The translations under genes and the position numbers were made by a program. 64,000 nucleotides of DNA, taken from contig CAYMKL010000002.1 of assembly GCA_964390805.1 (NCBI GenBank), positions 41,996 to 105,995 of the forward strand, in the 5' to 3' direction. Origin of the DNA: CAYMKL01 sp964390805. Lineage in GTDB: Bacteria; Chloroflexota; Anaerolineae; VGOG01. Of this stretch, positions 43,624 to 53,139 are shown one piece after another. Numbering within the stretch: the first letter of the stretch is position 1; the number at the start of each line of letters is the position of its first letter. The notes under the pieces are model-generated. The model did not search any database and was not told the DNA's origin. It was given only the letters and a program-made list of their open reading frames with translations.

Positions 43624-44637
43624 TCATCCGCCCTGCTCCAATACACTTCGATTCACCAAGTTATCAGGCACTTCTCCGCGCAAGACCTGCAGGACTTGCC
43701 GTACGACCATCCTTGAAGCGTTTTTCATAGCCTCCTCAGTGATCGCAGCAATGTGAGGTGTTAAGATGACATCATCGAGGGCCAATAAGCCATGGTCATG
43801 GGGAAGAGGTTCAGAGGCAAATACATCCAACCCAGCACCGGCGATTCGCCTCGTCTGGAGTGCCTCAATGAGTGCCGTCTGATCCACGATAGGTCCGCGA
43901 GCAGTATTGATAAGAAAGGCCGTGGGCTTCATTAAGGCGATGCGTCTTCCATTCACCAGCTCTCTGGTCTCCTCGGTAAGGGGAGCGTGGATGGTGACTA
44001 CATCGGATTCGCGCAATAGCGAGTCCAAGTCCACCGGGTTACCGCCAAGGTGCCGTATGTTTTCAGCGGGGGCGTAGGGATCGTAGACCAGCACACGCAT
44101 GCCAAAACCCTTTGCGATTTTGGCCACACACCGTCCGACCGCGCCCATGCCTACGATACCCAAAATCCTATTCCTCAGTTCGACCCCAGTCAGCCAAGAA
44201 GGCAAGAGCTTTCCCGATTTCCAAGCCCCTTTTCGAACGAGCCGATCAGCTTGATGGGTCCGTCGCGCCAGGCTAAGCATCAAAGAGAATGTCATCTCCG
44301 CGACAGCCTCCGCATTCGATCCCTGTGTGTTCGTCACATAGATTCCCCTTCTCGTAGCAGATGGCACGTCCACGTGGTCATAGCCCACGCCCCAATTGAC
44401 AATGGCCTTCAAGCGAGGGGCCGCATCCAATACACCTTCAGTGATCGGTGCGGCTTTGGAAATGATGACATCAACCCTCGAAAGACACTCAAATAGCTCC
44501 TCTTGGCTGTATCCGAAGTCCAACGTCACAAGCTCGTTGGTCGCCTCCAGCAAAGCCCGAGCTTCCTGGGTCATACGAGATTGAGGATAGTTGTCCGCTA
44601 GGATGATGCAAGCTCGCCCTGTCTTCTCGATCCCCAT
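43624..44637 (-). CDS. D-2-hydroxyacid dehydrogenase (SerA/SlcC-like)
   Basis: 337-residue NAD-dependent dehydrogenase. It shows VNWGVGYDHVDVPSATRRG, the NAD loop GIVGMGAVGRCVAKIAKGFGM, NTARGPIVDQTALIEAL with the catalytic Arg, DVFASEPLP with the Glu, and the His in LTPHIAAITEEA. No ACT or ASB domain, so it is the short form used for glycerate, glyoxylate, phosphoglycerate or sulfolactate. The start at 44637 follows AAGGGAG. Confidence 0.88.
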   Translation of the reverse strand: MGIEKTGRACIILADNYPQSRMTQEARALLEATNELVTLDFGYSQEELFECLSRVDVIISKAAPITEGVLDAAPRLKAIVNWGVGYDHVDVPSATRRGIYVTNTQGSNAEAVAEMTFSLMLSLARRTHQADRLVRKGAWKSGKLLPSWLTGVELRNRILGIVGMGAVGRCVAKIAKGFGMRVLVYDPYAPAENIRHLGGNPVDLDSLLRESDVVTIHAPLTEETRELVNGRRIALMKPTAFLINTARGPIVDQTALIEALQTRRIAGAGLDVFASEPLPHDHGLLALDDVILTPHIAAITEEAMKNASRMVVRQVLQVLRGEVPDNLVNRSVLEQGG

Positions 44638-44702
44638 GAGGATGACTCCCTTTTGCATTACGACGCTTTCAGTGTAGTCATTCCGATAACCCCTGATCGT
44701 TA

Positions 44703-45920
44703 CTATACGCTCGCATCAAGTGTATCCATGATGACTCTCCCCAAGTTTCTAAGGGTTGTCTTCCGTATTCTAAGCGGCTGCTGCTCAAAAACAGACAAGT
44801 CCTTCAATCCATCGCCCGTAATCAGACAGACAATGGACTTCTCCGTTGCCAGATATCCCATACGGATTAGCTTAATGACTCCGGCGAGTGGGGCAGCCGC
44901 GGCTGGCTGAACAAACAGACCCTCTTCTCTCGCCAATCTGCTTTGTGCATCCAATATCTCCACGTCAGAAACGGTAATCATGTGACCACGACCATATCCC
45001 CTAAGCTGACGCAAAACGCGGTTCCCGCTTGGCGGATAAGGGTTGGATATAGCATGTGCTACAGTGCAGGGATTCTCAAAGGGACTAATGTGTTCTTTGT
45101 GTTCGTCGTAGGCTTTTGCAATCGGAGAGGCGCCTTCGGCCTGTACACCAATGACAAATGGCATCGAACGTAGCACTCCCATCTGCCTGAGCTCTCTTAG
45201 ACCCTTGAGAACAGCTCCCATGTTGCCCCCAGAGCTTACTGGAAGCACTATGTAGTCGGCCATCGTATCACGAAGAGCCTCGCAAATCTCGTAGACAATT
45301 GTCTTCTGGCCTTCTACGCGGTAAGGATCATCACTGTTTGCGAAGTAGATCCCCAGTTTCTGCCCGATGTCTAAGCTGTGGAAGTATAGATCTCCGTAAT
45401 CTCCGTCTACGGCAATCAAGTGAGGAGCGTAGATGGCAATTGGCCCCAGTTTGTGCGGATTAATCGTGGCTGGAACTAAAATGTAACATTCTAGCCCTGC
45501 AAGCGCTGCATAGGCCGCTACTGACGCAGCCATGTTTCCAGTGGAGACGGCACCCACTCGATACAATCCAAGATCAAGAGCGTGTTGCAAGGCCACGATG
45601 GTACCCCGATCTTTAAACGACCCTGTTGGATTCCGCCGCTCATCCTTCAGGAACAGCCCTCTCAAACCAAGTGTTTTCTCCAAGCGGAAAGCCTCATTGA
45701 GGGAAGTGTTACCCTCTGACAGTGATGGAAAGGTGGTTGTGCCCAGAGTAGGGAGTACCGGCTTATACTTTTGGAGGAGGGGAACGCCGTTTTTGAAAGG
45801 TAGCTTTGCTGCCGCCAGGTTCACCTGCACTTCCAATGGCTCATTACAGTGTTGACAGCGCTGGATGAATTCTTGGGGCAGATAGGAGCGCTCACAGTTG
45901 GTACACATCAGGCTAGCCAT
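44703..45920 (-). CDS. threonine synthase-like PLP enzyme
   Basis: 405 residues. An N-terminal zinc-ribbon-like pair (CTNC and CQHC) is followed by the fold-type II PLP domain: SLSEGNTSLNEA, PLP lysine in NPTGSFKDRG, GAVSTGNMAASVAAYAAL, and LPVSSGGNMGAVLKGL. Threonine synthase is the default call, but cysteate synthase belongs to the same family and this copy sits in a catabolic region, not with thrB or hom. The start at 45920 has AGGGG upstream. Confidence 0.82.
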   Translation of the reverse strand: MASLMCTNCERSYLPQEFIQRCQHCNEPLEVQVNLAAAKLPFKNGVPLLQKYKPVLPTLGTTTFPSLSEGNTSLNEAFRLEKTLGLRGLFLKDERRNPTGSFKDRGTIVALQHALDLGLYRVGAVSTGNMAASVAAYAALAGLECYILVPATINPHKLGPIAIYAPHLIAVDGDYGDLYFHSLDIGQKLGIYFANSDDPYRVEGQKTIVYEICEALRDTMADYIVLPVSSGGNMGAVLKGLRELRQMGVLRSMPFVIGVQAEGASPIAKAYDEHKEHISPFENPCTVAHAISNPYPPSGNRVLRQLRGYGRGHMITVSDVEILDAQSRLAREEGLFVQPAAAAPLAGVIKLIRMGYLATEKSIVCLITGDGLKDLSVFEQQPLRIRKTTLRNLGRVIMDTLDASV

Positions 45921-46004
45921 TAACATCCCCTGATCAAAGATTTGGTCTCCAGTTTGATGCCCTTTCACATACGAATCTTTCCATAGACCCTTTTCGAGCG
46001 GCGG

Positions 46005-47132
46005 CTATGTGAGCAACTGGGCAGCGAATAGTGTGAAGATCCCGGCTGCTTCAACCATATTCTGTACCTCTATGTATTCGTTCGGCTGGTGGGCTAGATC
46101 GGGTCGGCCCGGTCCGAAGATGATCATGGGGGCTTTGAGAGCCGGCACGAACTTCACTGCGTCGGTAGCATAGCTCACGCCCTTAGCCAGGGGGCGTTCA
46201 CCAGTCACCTCAGTCACCACGTCACAAAAGCGCTGAACGATTGGCTCTTCCGGTGATGTCTCCACCGGAGCCTCATCATCGATCACTTTGACCGAGGCAC
46301 TGAAGTCACACAGCCGCCGGCCCAGGTCAGCGATGAGATCCTCCACCTGGCGTAGGATGGCGCAGTGATCTTGGCCTGGCACAGTGCGCATGTCTATAGT
46401 CGCGACACACCGGTCTGGCACCACATTGATCTTCACCCCGCCAGAGATGGTGTTAATGCCACGCGTAAATCCGCCCAATAGGGGATGTTCCTCATACGGC
46501 ACGGCTAATTGGCCTAACCCGGTCAAGAATGCCATCATCATCATAATGGCGTTCTGGCCCAGGTGCGGCATAGAGCCATGGGCAGTCTTGCCGTGCGTGG
46601 TGATCTCTAACCAAAGGAGGCCCCTCTCAGCCACACAGATCTCATTATCGGTCGGCTCGGCGATGACCACTGCTTGTACAGGCGCCAAGTCCGGACGAGC
46701 TGCCAGCTCCTTGGCGCCCAGCTTTTCGGCCTCTTCGTCAGCAGTGAAGGCAAAGATGAGGTCACCTTTTAAGGAAACACCAGCCGCCGCCAACGCTTTG
46801 GCCGCCGCTAGCAGGGCCGCGTCGCCGCCCTTCATATCTGAGGCACCGCGCCCCCAGAGCTTGCCATCGACCACCTGGCCCCCAAAGGGGTCGTATTGCC
46901 ACTCCTCAGCCCCGACAGGCACAACATCTAAATGGCCACTATACAGGAGAGCCGGCACCTCGCCACTACCCTTCAGCCGAGCCATCACACTGGCCCGAGT
47001 GGGGGTGTGAGGCACTATCTCGACGGTGAGACCGGCCGCGCGAAGAATGCCGCCTATGTAGTCGGCGATGTCCCGCTCATTGCCGGGAGGGTTGACACTC
47101 CTAAAACGCACCAGCTCGCGGCACCAGTCCAC
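46005..47132 (-). CDS. M20-family metallopeptidase (ArgE/DapE type)
   Basis: 375 residues from a GTG start. It has LLYSGHLDVVPVG, GRGASDMKGGDAALLAAAKAL, the catalytic Glu in FAFTADEEAEKLGAKEL, AEPTDNEICVAERG, the dimerisation-domain H in GKTAHGSMPHLGQNA, and FGPGRPDLAHQPNEYIEV. These deacylate N-acyl amino acids or related amides. The GTG at 47132 has no ribosome site; the frame stays open upstream to an ATA at 47184-47186 preceded by AAGGAGG, so the true start may lie 18 codons earlier. Confidence 0.87.
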   Translation of the reverse strand: MDWCRELVRFRSVNPPGNERDIADYIGGILRAAGLTVEIVPHTPTRASVMARLKGSGEVPALLYSGHLDVVPVGAEEWQYDPFGGQVVDGKLWGRGASDMKGGDAALLAAAKALAAAGVSLKGDLIFAFTADEEAEKLGAKELAARPDLAPVQAVVIAEPTDNEICVAERGLLWLEITTHGKTAHGSMPHLGQNAIMMMMAFLTGLGQLAVPYEEHPLLGGFTRGINTISGGVKINVVPDRCVATIDMRTVPGQDHCAILRQVEDLIADLGRRLCDFSASVKVIDDEAPVETSPEEPIVQRFCDVVTEVTGERPLAKGVSYATDAVKFVPALKAPMIIFGPGRPDLAHQPNEYIEVQNMVEAAGIFTLFAAQLLT

Positions 47133-47336
47133 GACTTCAGCTATCTCTATGTAGCTTAGTAGATTCTCATAACCTATTTGTTCTATCTCTTGTGCCTCCT
47201 TGTAAAGCAGATGAGGTCGGACGACTCGACATTCAAGGAGCCCAATGGCCTCAAGGGCTGATTTGTTGGCCCTTGCCCCTGATTTATTTGCTTTAGAGTT
47301 ATGGCCCAGGCCGCGAATGTCATTCTCTCATCACTG
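47133..47336. other. intergenic, small hairpin only
   Basis: Includes the possible extended start of the M20 gene and a hairpin CAAGGGC/GCCCTTG (47252-47275) with no T-run. Nothing else recognised. Confidence 0.4.
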
Positions 47337-48473
47337 TTAGTACGTTCCATACTTCAACACCAGCTCGATCACCCTCCTATACTGCTCGAGGCTCACATTG
47401 TTAGGCACGGAGTGATCGCTGTGGTAGATGTATCCTCCTCCCTCCTTGGCGACCTGTAACTTGGTCCTGATCTCCTCCTCGATGACTTTGGGATCATCGG
47501 CGGCCATGGCTCGCACATCAATTCCCCCCATCAAGGCGAGCTTATCACCGTATTGCTTCTTCAACTTGATAAGATCCATCCCCGCCTTTACCTCCAAAGG
47601 CTCTAGGCAGTTCAGACCCTCCTCAATGAAGTAAGGAATGAGATCCGAGACCCGACCATCGCTATGCAGTATCACGGGGATTCCCTTGCTGCGGAAGTAG
47701 GAGAAAATTCTGGCAAACACGGGATGAAGCTGTTGCTTGAAGTGACGTGGAGAGAAGAATAGACCGTTGCGATACCCAAGGTCGCAGGAGAAGTGGGCCG
47801 CATCGAACTGAAATCCTCCCTCGACCATGATGTCATACATTGCGATTACCAGATCGGCGTTGGTATTATACATGTCGATGACCCACTCGGGATCGGTGGC
47901 AACGGCGATGAGAAGTTCCTCAGTGCCTATGTAGGACTGATGGATATGGCCGAAGCCTATCGGCGCAACATAGGCAATGAATTTGCCGGCTTCGCGAGCC
48001 TCCTGGTATCCTGGCAGACCCAGACGCCATTCGCTCCGTCCTGTGACCTGTATCGACTCCGTCACATCGTCAAAAGCGGTCCGTCTAAGCCATTGCCCCA
48101 TCCAATCCACCCGCTCTTTTCCAGGGGTGAGTCGCCCTTTAAGCTTCTCCCAATCCTGCCGGGTCTTGCAGGGAAACTCAAGAAACTCCGGGACGCTGGC
48201 ACGGTCCTTGCGGTTGCGGGCCACACCACCGTAAGGCGTGGTCTCAATGACATAGCGCTCATCCTCCCTGAGAACACGCACCGGAAACCGCGGGGAAACG
48301 TCAGGCCCAAATTTGACCATCTCATAATCGAAGTACTCGCTGGTGGAAATGTGAGTCGGCATACCTTCCTGATGCCAGCGCTCGATGGTAGACGGCCAAA
48401 TCCTATCCTGGACGGGCACCCGATCTGGTTTCTCGAAACTAAGAGCGTGCTTAACTCTTTCCCTCGAATTCAT
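47337..48473 (-). CDS. uroporphyrinogen decarboxylase-superfamily protein (MtaA/CmuA-like)
   Basis: 378-residue TIM-barrel protein. It opens MNSRERVKHALSFEKPDRVPV, typical of the methyltransferase branch of the URO-D superfamily, and has FRSKGIPVILHSDGRVSDLIP, LNCLEPLEVKAGMDL and LALMGGIDVRAM. MtaA/MtbA-type enzymes bind zinc through an HxC motif and a later Cys; here the first reads HSD, and no obvious replacement Cys follows at YHSDHSVPNN. It could carry the methyl group from the corrinoid protein of this region to an acceptor, or decarboxylate something else. Confidence 0.78.
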   Translation of the reverse strand: MNSRERVKHALSFEKPDRVPVQDRIWPSTIERWHQEGMPTHISTSEYFDYEMVKFGPDVSPRFPVRVLREDERYVIETTPYGGVARNRKDRASVPEFLEFPCKTRQDWEKLKGRLTPGKERVDWMGQWLRRTAFDDVTESIQVTGRSEWRLGLPGYQEAREAGKFIAYVAPIGFGHIHQSYIGTEELLIAVATDPEWVIDMYNTNADLVIAMYDIMVEGGFQFDAAHFSCDLGYRNGLFFSPRHFKQQLHPVFARIFSYFRSKGIPVILHSDGRVSDLIPYFIEEGLNCLEPLEVKAGMDLIKLKKQYGDKLALMGGIDVRAMAADDPKVIEEEIRTKLQVAKEGGGYIYHSDHSVPNNVSLEQYRRVIELVLKYGTY

Positions 48474-48768
48474 CGTGTGGCCTCCTGATCCACATTGTCC
48501 TCAGGTCGGTCTAGTATCTTTTTGCGCCATCCCATCTACACCTGTCTGTTCTTCTCCAGGTGTGCTTCGACGAGCTTCTGTCCCAGCACTAGATGAGCAA
48601 AGGGAGGCCTTACAGCGATACAGTACTCCCCTGACCTGCCTCCCATAACGACACACTTATCCAGAACCGATCATGCTCGCCGCTCAAGCTTTATTGGGCA
48701 AAGTATGGGTACCCCTACCTCCTCCTCTCCCATTCTTGGGACTAGAGAGGCCAGTTACAGGCAGCGAG
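48474..48768. other. intergenic, no recognised feature
   Basis: A 36-codon minus-strand frame (MGGRSGEYCIAVRPPF) near 48645 is visible but unsupported. No promoter, terminator or repeat was recognised. Confidence 0.3.
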
Positions 48769-49512
48769 CTAACTGAAGTCATCGCCAACTCTTGCTATCC
48801 GCTCTGGGATGATGACCTCAACCGTTGGAAGCAGTCTGTGTATTCTCTCCTTCTCGACAGAATAGCCCAGGTTACATAGAAAACTCCCTGGTTCAAAATG
48901 GTCACCATGCATGAGGACAAGTTTTGAAAACTCCACATTCTCATGGAATTGGAGCAACACTTTATCGTCTGGATGTGGCCAGAGGAATATGGCATCCACA
49001 CGCTTACCCTTCAAACCAGGAGGTGCCCGATGACAGTCACCGCTATAGAATAGACGTGAAATACCTGCCTCAACTATCAGTGAGAACTTGTTAGGCCGTC
49101 CCTGTGTATCAAGAGACGGGTCATATCCTGTCAGAGGGGTGAGTTCAACGTCATTTATCCTTATTTCAACGCCGTCTTCAATGTGAACCAAGTACTTGTC
49201 CGATACGCCAACGCATCGCAAGGACCCCAACACATCCTCAGGCGCCAGAATACGAGCTTTGGTTCTCTCATGAATGTACTGTATGGCTGGTGGATCGTAG
49301 TGGTCACCATGTATATGGGACACAAAGATGGCATCACATCGAGTGATCTCCTCCAGAGCGATCAGTGGTGGACTAAGATAAAACTCGTAGTGTCCTTTCC
49401 ACATAAAGCCTTTTGCAAATAGCGGGTCCGTTAAGACAATCGTACCTTGGGGGGAACGGAATAGGAAAGACACGTGTGAGAGATGGCCGACAGAAAACTC
49501 GCCTATCTTCAT
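48769..49512 (-). CDS. metallo-beta-lactamase-fold hydrolase (UlaG-like)
   Basis: 247 residues with the MBL motif HIHGDHYD, a second metal His/Asp region at FYSGDCHRAPP, and LMHGDHFEPG near the end. UlaG-type members are lactonases for sugar acid phosphates; others are nucleases or unknown. The neighbouring sugar transporter and FAA-type hydrolase favour a metabolic role, but specificity is unknown. Confidence 0.83.
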   Translation of the reverse strand: MKIGEFSVGHLSHVSFLFRSPQGTIVLTDPLFAKGFMWKGHYEFYLSPPLIALEEITRCDAIFVSHIHGDHYDPPAIQYIHERTKARILAPEDVLGSLRCVGVSDKYLVHIEDGVEIRINDVELTPLTGYDPSLDTQGRPNKFSLIVEAGISRLFYSGDCHRAPPGLKGKRVDAIFLWPHPDDKVLLQFHENVEFSKLVLMHGDHFEPGSFLCNLGYSVEKERIHRLLPTVEVIIPERIARVGDDFS

Positions 49513-49735
49513 AGCGCGACCTCCTGTGAGAGGCCCTGCAACCGACTCCGGACTAACCGTTTGTGAATCCTTGCCTCATGCTAAGTCCCTATCTCTATTC
49601 AGTTATCCTGAACGACCTGCGGCCCCCTCACCAGGTTGCTCCTCAGCTTTCCACCCGCCAGCGGCCCATCTTCCTGCTCGGACATTTCGCCTCGCTTACT
49701 GCACACTCTCTCACGCCTGAAGCAGTCAGCACAGC

Positions 49736-50596
49736 TCACTTCAGGGCACCAGCAGTGAGTCCCTTAACCAGTTGTCTTTGAATAAATGTAAACAAGATGG
49801 CGACCGGCACGGTAGCCACCACAACCCCCGCGCTCAAAGCGCCCCAATGCGTTTCGTGCTCATCAGCAAGAAACATGGATAGGCCGACAGGTAGGGTCCG
49901 CACATCAGGGCTCGTCGTAAACATCATGGCCAAGAGATATTCGTTCCAGGACCAGATGAAAATGAATATGGCCGCGGCCGCTACACCTGGGGCTGCCAAG
50001 GGCAGCAGGACTCGCACGAAAGCACCCACTCGGGTGCAACCATCAACCATGGCTGCGTCTTCCAGTTCGGCGGGTAATGCCTGGAAGTAACTGATCAACA
50101 TCCACATGGCAAAGGGTAGGTTATAAGTCGAGTAGGCCAGCATCAACCCCCAGTAAGTATTCAACAAACCTAAATTGCGAATGAGCATGAAGAGAGGGAT
50201 AAGAACCAGTATTGTGGGAAAGAGATATGTGATCAGGAAGGACAGTCTAAACACGTTCCTCCCCCTGAATCGGAAGCGAGCCAGCGAATAAGCTGCACCA
50301 ACAGCAACGGAAAGGCAAAGGACAGTGGTAAGCCCGCCCACGATCATACTGTTCAAGAAGAACTTCCTGAAACTCAGAGTGCGGGCCAGGAGTATGTAGT
50401 TTTCCAGGGTGAATTCCTGCGGCCAATACTTAACCGGCGTGCTTAACATGCCCAACTCTGGCCGCACGGAACTCACAACGATCCAGTAAAAAGGAAACAG
50501 GAATATGATCCCCAACAAGGCCAACGGAAAGTAGAGCGAAACGATACGCTTGGCTAAAGTTAACAGACGTTTTCGGTTGAAGACTTTGCGGCTCAT
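49736..50596 (-). CDS. CUT1 sugar ABC transporter permease (MalG type)
   Basis: 286-residue membrane protein. N-terminal helix PLALLGIIFLFPFYWIVVSSV, EAA loop ELEDAAMVDGCTRVGAFVRVLLPLAAPGVAAA, and IFIFIWSWNEYLLAMMFTT are typical of MalG. It overlaps the MalF-type gene by 4 bp. Confidence 0.93.
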   Translation of the reverse strand: MSRKVFNRKRLLTLAKRIVSLYFPLALLGIIFLFPFYWIVVSSVRPELGMLSTPVKYWPQEFTLENYILLARTLSFRKFFLNSMIVGGLTTVLCLSVAVGAAYSLARFRFRGRNVFRLSFLITYLFPTILVLIPLFMLIRNLGLLNTYWGLMLAYSTYNLPFAMWMLISYFQALPAELEDAAMVDGCTRVGAFVRVLLPLAAPGVAAAAIFIFIWSWNEYLLAMMFTTSPDVRTLPVGLSMFLADEHETHWGALSAGVVVATVPVAILFTFIQRQLVKGLTAGALK

Positions 50597-51537
50597 AGCA
50601 TTTCCTCCACTCGGCTTAGATACCTCATATACAAGAGAATAAACACTCCGACCATCAGCCCCAGAAGGATGGCCAGTGCACTGGGATATCCCACATCCAT
50701 CCGGCTGCGAAAGATCTTAAGCGTATAGACGGCCAGGGTCGTGGAATGGGTACCAGGGCCCCCTCCGGTCAACAACCAGATGTGAGTCACGTAGTTAGCC
50801 ACCCAGATCGTCCGTAACATCAGGGTGATAACGATCGTTGGGGTGATCAGAGGCAGGGTGATTTTTCTAAGCTTCGCCCAACTCCCCGCGCCGTCTACCT
50901 CAGCGGCTTCGTATAGCTCAATAGGAATGGCTTGCAAGGCAGCCAATAACGTCACGGTGAAGAACGGAACACCCTTCCAAATAGCGGGCAGCGTAGCAGC
51001 AACCAGCGCCGTACGGGGTTGCGAAAGCCAGGGAATATATTCGCTTGTCAAATGAAGCCGGTAACACAGAATGTCATTGATCACCCCAAACCTAGCGTTG
51101 AGCATCCAGGACCACATAAGGACAGCGGCCACGCTAGGCACAACCCACGGGAAGAGGAACAGGGTCCGTACAATACCTCGCCCCTTGAACTCCTGATTGA
51201 GCAGGAGGGCCAGAACAAATCCAAAAGAAAACTGGAAGAAAATCGTTATCCCTACGTACGCACCAGTGCGCTTCAAGGATCCCCAGAACTCTTCGTCCTT
51301 GAAAGCTTTTAGGTAGTTGCCCAACCCGATGAACCGCGTGTCCAGAGGCCGCATCAACTGGTTGAAGTGGAAGCTTGTATAGATTTGTCTGGCTACCGGG
51401 TAGAGAATGATCAAGCATAACAGGGCCAGGGCTGGAAGGAGAAGAATGTATGGCAAGGCTTTGGCCTGGATCCGATACCTTCTCTGTTGCCACCAGCGCA
51501 CGATACGGCTGATACCTCGTACTTGACTAGCGTTCAT
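50593..51537 (-). CDS. CUT1 sugar ABC transporter permease (MalF type)
   Basis: 314-residue membrane protein with LPYILLLPALALLCLIILYPV, FKGRGIVRTLFLFPWVVPSVAAVLMWSWML, and the EAA loop IPIELYEAAEVDGAGSWAKLRKITLPLI. It partners the MalG-type permease. No ATPase gene lies nearby, so a shared MsiK-type ATPase elsewhere is implied. Confidence 0.93.
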   Translation of the reverse strand: MNASQVRGISRIVRWWQQRRYRIQAKALPYILLLPALALLCLIILYPVARQIYTSFHFNQLMRPLDTRFIGLGNYLKAFKDEEFWGSLKRTGAYVGITIFFQFSFGFVLALLLNQEFKGRGIVRTLFLFPWVVPSVAAVLMWSWMLNARFGVINDILCYRLHLTSEYIPWLSQPRTALVAATLPAIWKGVPFFTVTLLAALQAIPIELYEAAEVDGAGSWAKLRKITLPLITPTIVITLMLRTIWVANYVTHIWLLTGGGPGTHSTTLAVYTLKIFRSRMDVGYPSALAILLGLMVGVFILLYMRYLSRVEEML

Positions 51538-51613
51538 TTGCCCCTACCTATACAGGTTTTCCCATCTGCTTCTGCCGCTGAAATCACTCCACAAATCAGA
51601 GGACACTGAGAAT

Positions 51614-51641
51614 GGGGCATCCGCCCACGGGCGGATGCCCC
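51614..51641. repeat. hairpin between sugar-binding protein and permease genes
   Basis: GGGGCATCCGCCC and GGGCGGATGCCCC form a perfect 13-bp inverted repeat with a 2-nt centre. It lies just after the binding-protein stop, as expected for an element stabilising the binding-protein message. No T-run. Confidence 0.75.
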
Positions 51642-51651
51642 GCGGTACTTG

Positions 51652-53025
51652 CTAGGCGGTTTGCTCAAAGTGTTTGTGGATGTTCTCGATGAACTGCTCC
51701 GTTGTGATCTCGCCCAGCAGTGCTTTTTGGAAATTCTCCGGCCACACTCGCTCGGCATACTCGGCGAAGCCCGGATGCCAGATCGCACCCCTTCCCCAGT
51801 CTGGCACTTGGTCCAGCGACGCCCTCCAGAAAGAGTCCTGGCGGTAGAACGGATCTTCCAGTAACGACTTGAGCGTTGGCACCAGTGGGTTCTTGGGGTT
51901 CTGGGTCCACGTCTTGACCTGTTCCGGCTCGGTGTTCCAGAGTACGAACTCCGCCGCTGCATCCGGGTTCTTTGACTGCCTCAGTGCCGCAAGTCCGCTA
52001 CCAAACACCAGGGTATATTTGCGCACCTTGCCCTTGGGGACGGGGCACGCCGCTGCCAGATCACCCATCTTCTCCTTGACCGCCCCCGCTGTGTTGATGC
52101 CGTGGTTGAACATAGCAGCCTTGCCCTCGCCGAAGTAGGCAAGCATTTGAGCGTAGCTGTCGGTCACAGCCGTCGGCGGGCACACCTTGTGCTTGCGATA
52201 GAGGTCCATGTACCAGGCTGTGGCCTCCACGGCGTCGGGGTGATCCTTGAAGATGAGGTTCCCCTCCTCGTCGAAGAGTGTTACGCCGTCGCCCCCGATG
52301 TAGCTTTCAAAGTTACAGTGCCCCATTCGCGCGCCGCGCATGCTGTACCCGTAGCGGTCAGGCGGATCGTTCAGTTTCAGGCAGGCATCCAGGAACTCAT
52401 CGTGGGTCTTGGGACCTTCAGGGTAGCCGATCTCTGCCAGCCAGTCGGTGCGGTAGTACAGATAGCGGCAGCCCATACCGTGGCCGAGCATCAGAATCTC
52501 ACCATCCACAGGGTCTCGGTAGCTGGGCCAAGCCTTCTCCGCAATGTCGTCCTTGTAAGGCCATTGGTCTACCCAGTCGTTGAGCGGAAGGAACACCCCC
52601 ATCGTCTTCATTTCGCCCATCCAGTTGAGGGAGGATCTATGCACATCCGGACCCTCGCCGGCCACAACCGACGTGATCAACTTGTCGTGGGCTCCCTTCC
52701 AAGGAGTCTCGTCGTACTCGATCTTAATCAATGGGTGGCTGCTCTCGAACCTCTCGATCAGTTCCCTGATCATCGGGTCATCGGGAACGTGCCACCACTG
52801 CCACCACTTGATCGTCACTGGCTTGGCCACATGTGGCGCTTCCGTAGGAGTCACAACCTTCTCTACAACCTTGGTGACCTCCTTCTCTACGACTCTGGTG
52901 ACCTCTCTGACCTCTGGCGTTGACGGCGCACAACCAGCCAGGATGGCTGCGCCTGCGGCTGCGCCAACCCCTTTCATGAATTGCCTACGGGTAAGCTTCT
53001 CTCCCCTCGACTTTTCGCTAGACAT
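51652..53025 (-). CDS. extracellular sugar-binding lipoprotein (CUT1), Tat signal
   Basis: 457 residues. The N-terminus has a twin-arginine motif (LTRRQFMKG) and a lipobox (AAILAGCAP), then a Val/Glu/Lys-rich stalk. The SBP family 1 domain follows with WWQWWHVPDDPMIRELIERFE, GAHDKLITSVVAGEGPDV and FGEGKAAMFNHG. It supplies the adjacent MalF/MalG-type permeases. Ligand unknown; the neighbouring genes point to a sugar acid or methylated or amide-linked polar compound. Confidence 0.9.
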   Translation of the reverse strand: MSSEKSRGEKLTRRQFMKGVGAAAGAAILAGCAPSTPEVREVTRVVEKEVTKVVEKVVTPTEAPHVAKPVTIKWWQWWHVPDDPMIRELIERFESSHPLIKIEYDETPWKGAHDKLITSVVAGEGPDVHRSSLNWMGEMKTMGVFLPLNDWVDQWPYKDDIAEKAWPSYRDPVDGEILMLGHGMGCRYLYYRTDWLAEIGYPEGPKTHDEFLDACLKLNDPPDRYGYSMRGARMGHCNFESYIGGDGVTLFDEEGNLIFKDHPDAVEATAWYMDLYRKHKVCPPTAVTDSYAQMLAYFGEGKAAMFNHGINTAGAVKEKMGDLAAACPVPKGKVRKYTLVFGSGLAALRQSKNPDAAAEFVLWNTEPEQVKTWTQNPKNPLVPTLKSLLEDPFYRQDSFWRASLDQVPDWGRGAIWHPGFAEYAERVWPENFQKALLGEITTEQFIENIHKHFEQTA

Positions 53026-53139
53026 GACTTTACCTCCTTCTTTTGCACTGATAGTTAGATAGACATCCTAAGTCTTCTTAAGCCTTCTTAGTTAATACAC
53101 CCACCTCCTTTCCCCCTCGCGATCTTAAAGCTCTCCTCG

